Origin: Mugil cephalus
Taxonomy: Eukaryota; Chordata; Actinopteri; Mugiliformes; Mugilidae
Direction: 5' to 3'
Assembly: GCF_022458985.1 (NCBI RefSeq)
Contig: NC_061785.1
Coordinates: forward strand, 6,314,204 to 6,378,203
Length of the DNA stretch: 64,000 nt
Shown here one piece after another: positions 63,601-64,000 of this stretch (the stretch's first letter is position 1; each line of letters opens with the position of its first letter). The notes below the pieces were generated by a model. That model worked only from the letters and a program-made list of their open reading frames with translations. It did not search any database and was not told where the DNA came from. The translations under genes and the position numbers were made by a program.

Positions 63601-64000
63601 ATGCAGGCAGCTCACATTTCAAACTTGCAAAGGGGGGTGGTGCCTAATGTGCTAGACAGCCTGTGTCTTGGCCTCGGTCCAGAGCAACGAGTTAAAGAAG
63701 CCTCAATCAATTCAGTTAAAGCAGCGTTTGTCAAAAGCGGGAGGAGAAAGGAGGGAGGAGGGAGGAGGGGGGGTCGGGGGGAGGGAGGGAGGGAGGGAGG
63801 GGCGTCCCGCCACCGACAAGTGGCAAACGGGGACGGTTCAGGTGAACGCAGACCTCGTCTCCGCATACAGTCGACTTAATCCATCAAACTAGTCATCGTA
63901 ATTAAGGGGCACAGGGGAGGGGGGGGTGAGGAGGAGGAGGAGGAGGAGGAGGGTGTTGTGGCTTCCTGATGCGCAGAGGGTTGGCATCAGAGAGGGGAGG

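Larger units (their letters stand above)
49552..64000 (-). other. zmiz1: zmiz1 large 5' intron (partial)
   Basis: At least 14.4 kb with no recognisable exon. The missing N-terminal coding block (about 95 residues including the MNSMDRHIQQ-type start) was looked for on the minus strand and not found. The intron is rich in polypyrimidine and polypurine tracts and triplet repeats. Between these are stretches without repeat character that look like possible regulatory elements (listed as findings). Confidence 0.7.

Noticed and set aside
63337..63879. 180-aa plus-strand Gly/Arg/Glu-rich frame
   Set aside because: It covers GGGGA tandem repeats and has no recognisable domain or splice context.

Overview
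This window is nuclear DNA from a ray-finned fish, most likely a percomorph-type teleost. The genes have introns with GT-AG splice sites. The proteins match vertebrate families closely. The repeats are fish-type: a Tc1/mariner-derived MITE family, degraded LINEs and dense microsatellites. Protein assignments come from recognising the families by eye; no search was run.

Layout, left to right. (1) 1-2440: first coding exon (minus strand) of dlg5 with its promoter at about 2441-3000; the rest of the gene runs off the left edge. (2) 3000-5880: intergenic, with one MITE copy carrying a nested retroposon and a possible regulatory block. (3) 5895-13550: anxa11 (minus), 14 coding exons, 496 aa, with an unusually regular N-terminal heptad repeat. 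(4) 13550-15035: divergent promoter region. (5) 15036-30405: zcchc24 (plus), four coding exons, 228 aa, with an 11.5 kb second intron. (6) 30975-34950: ppif (minus), six exons, 193 aa, mitochondrial cyclophilin; its promoter carries a TCTCGCGAGA palindrome and two ETS sites. (7) 35985-36890: a decayed LINE 3' end. (8) 37183-64000: zmiz1 (minus), a 3.8 kb 3' UTR and 18 coding exons (40945-49551) covering all but about the first 95 residues. The rest, 49552-64000, is one large 5' intron with microsatellites and stretches that look like conserved regulatory DNA. The N-terminal exons lie beyond the right edge.

The order dlg5 - anxa11 - zcchc24 - ppif - zmiz1 matches the gene content of human 10q22.3. 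It is a conserved synteny block, not a pathway: the genes encode a scaffold protein, an annexin, a zinc-finger protein, a mitochondrial isomerase and a transcriptional coactivator. I found no rRNA, tRNA, CRISPR array or prokaryotic gene. The most notable features are the 21-bp minisatellite that encodes the anxa11 low-complexity domain, a 22-glutamine tract in zmiz1, the ppif promoter palindrome, and a two-copy repeat carrying a short reading frame followed by a splice-donor-like site.
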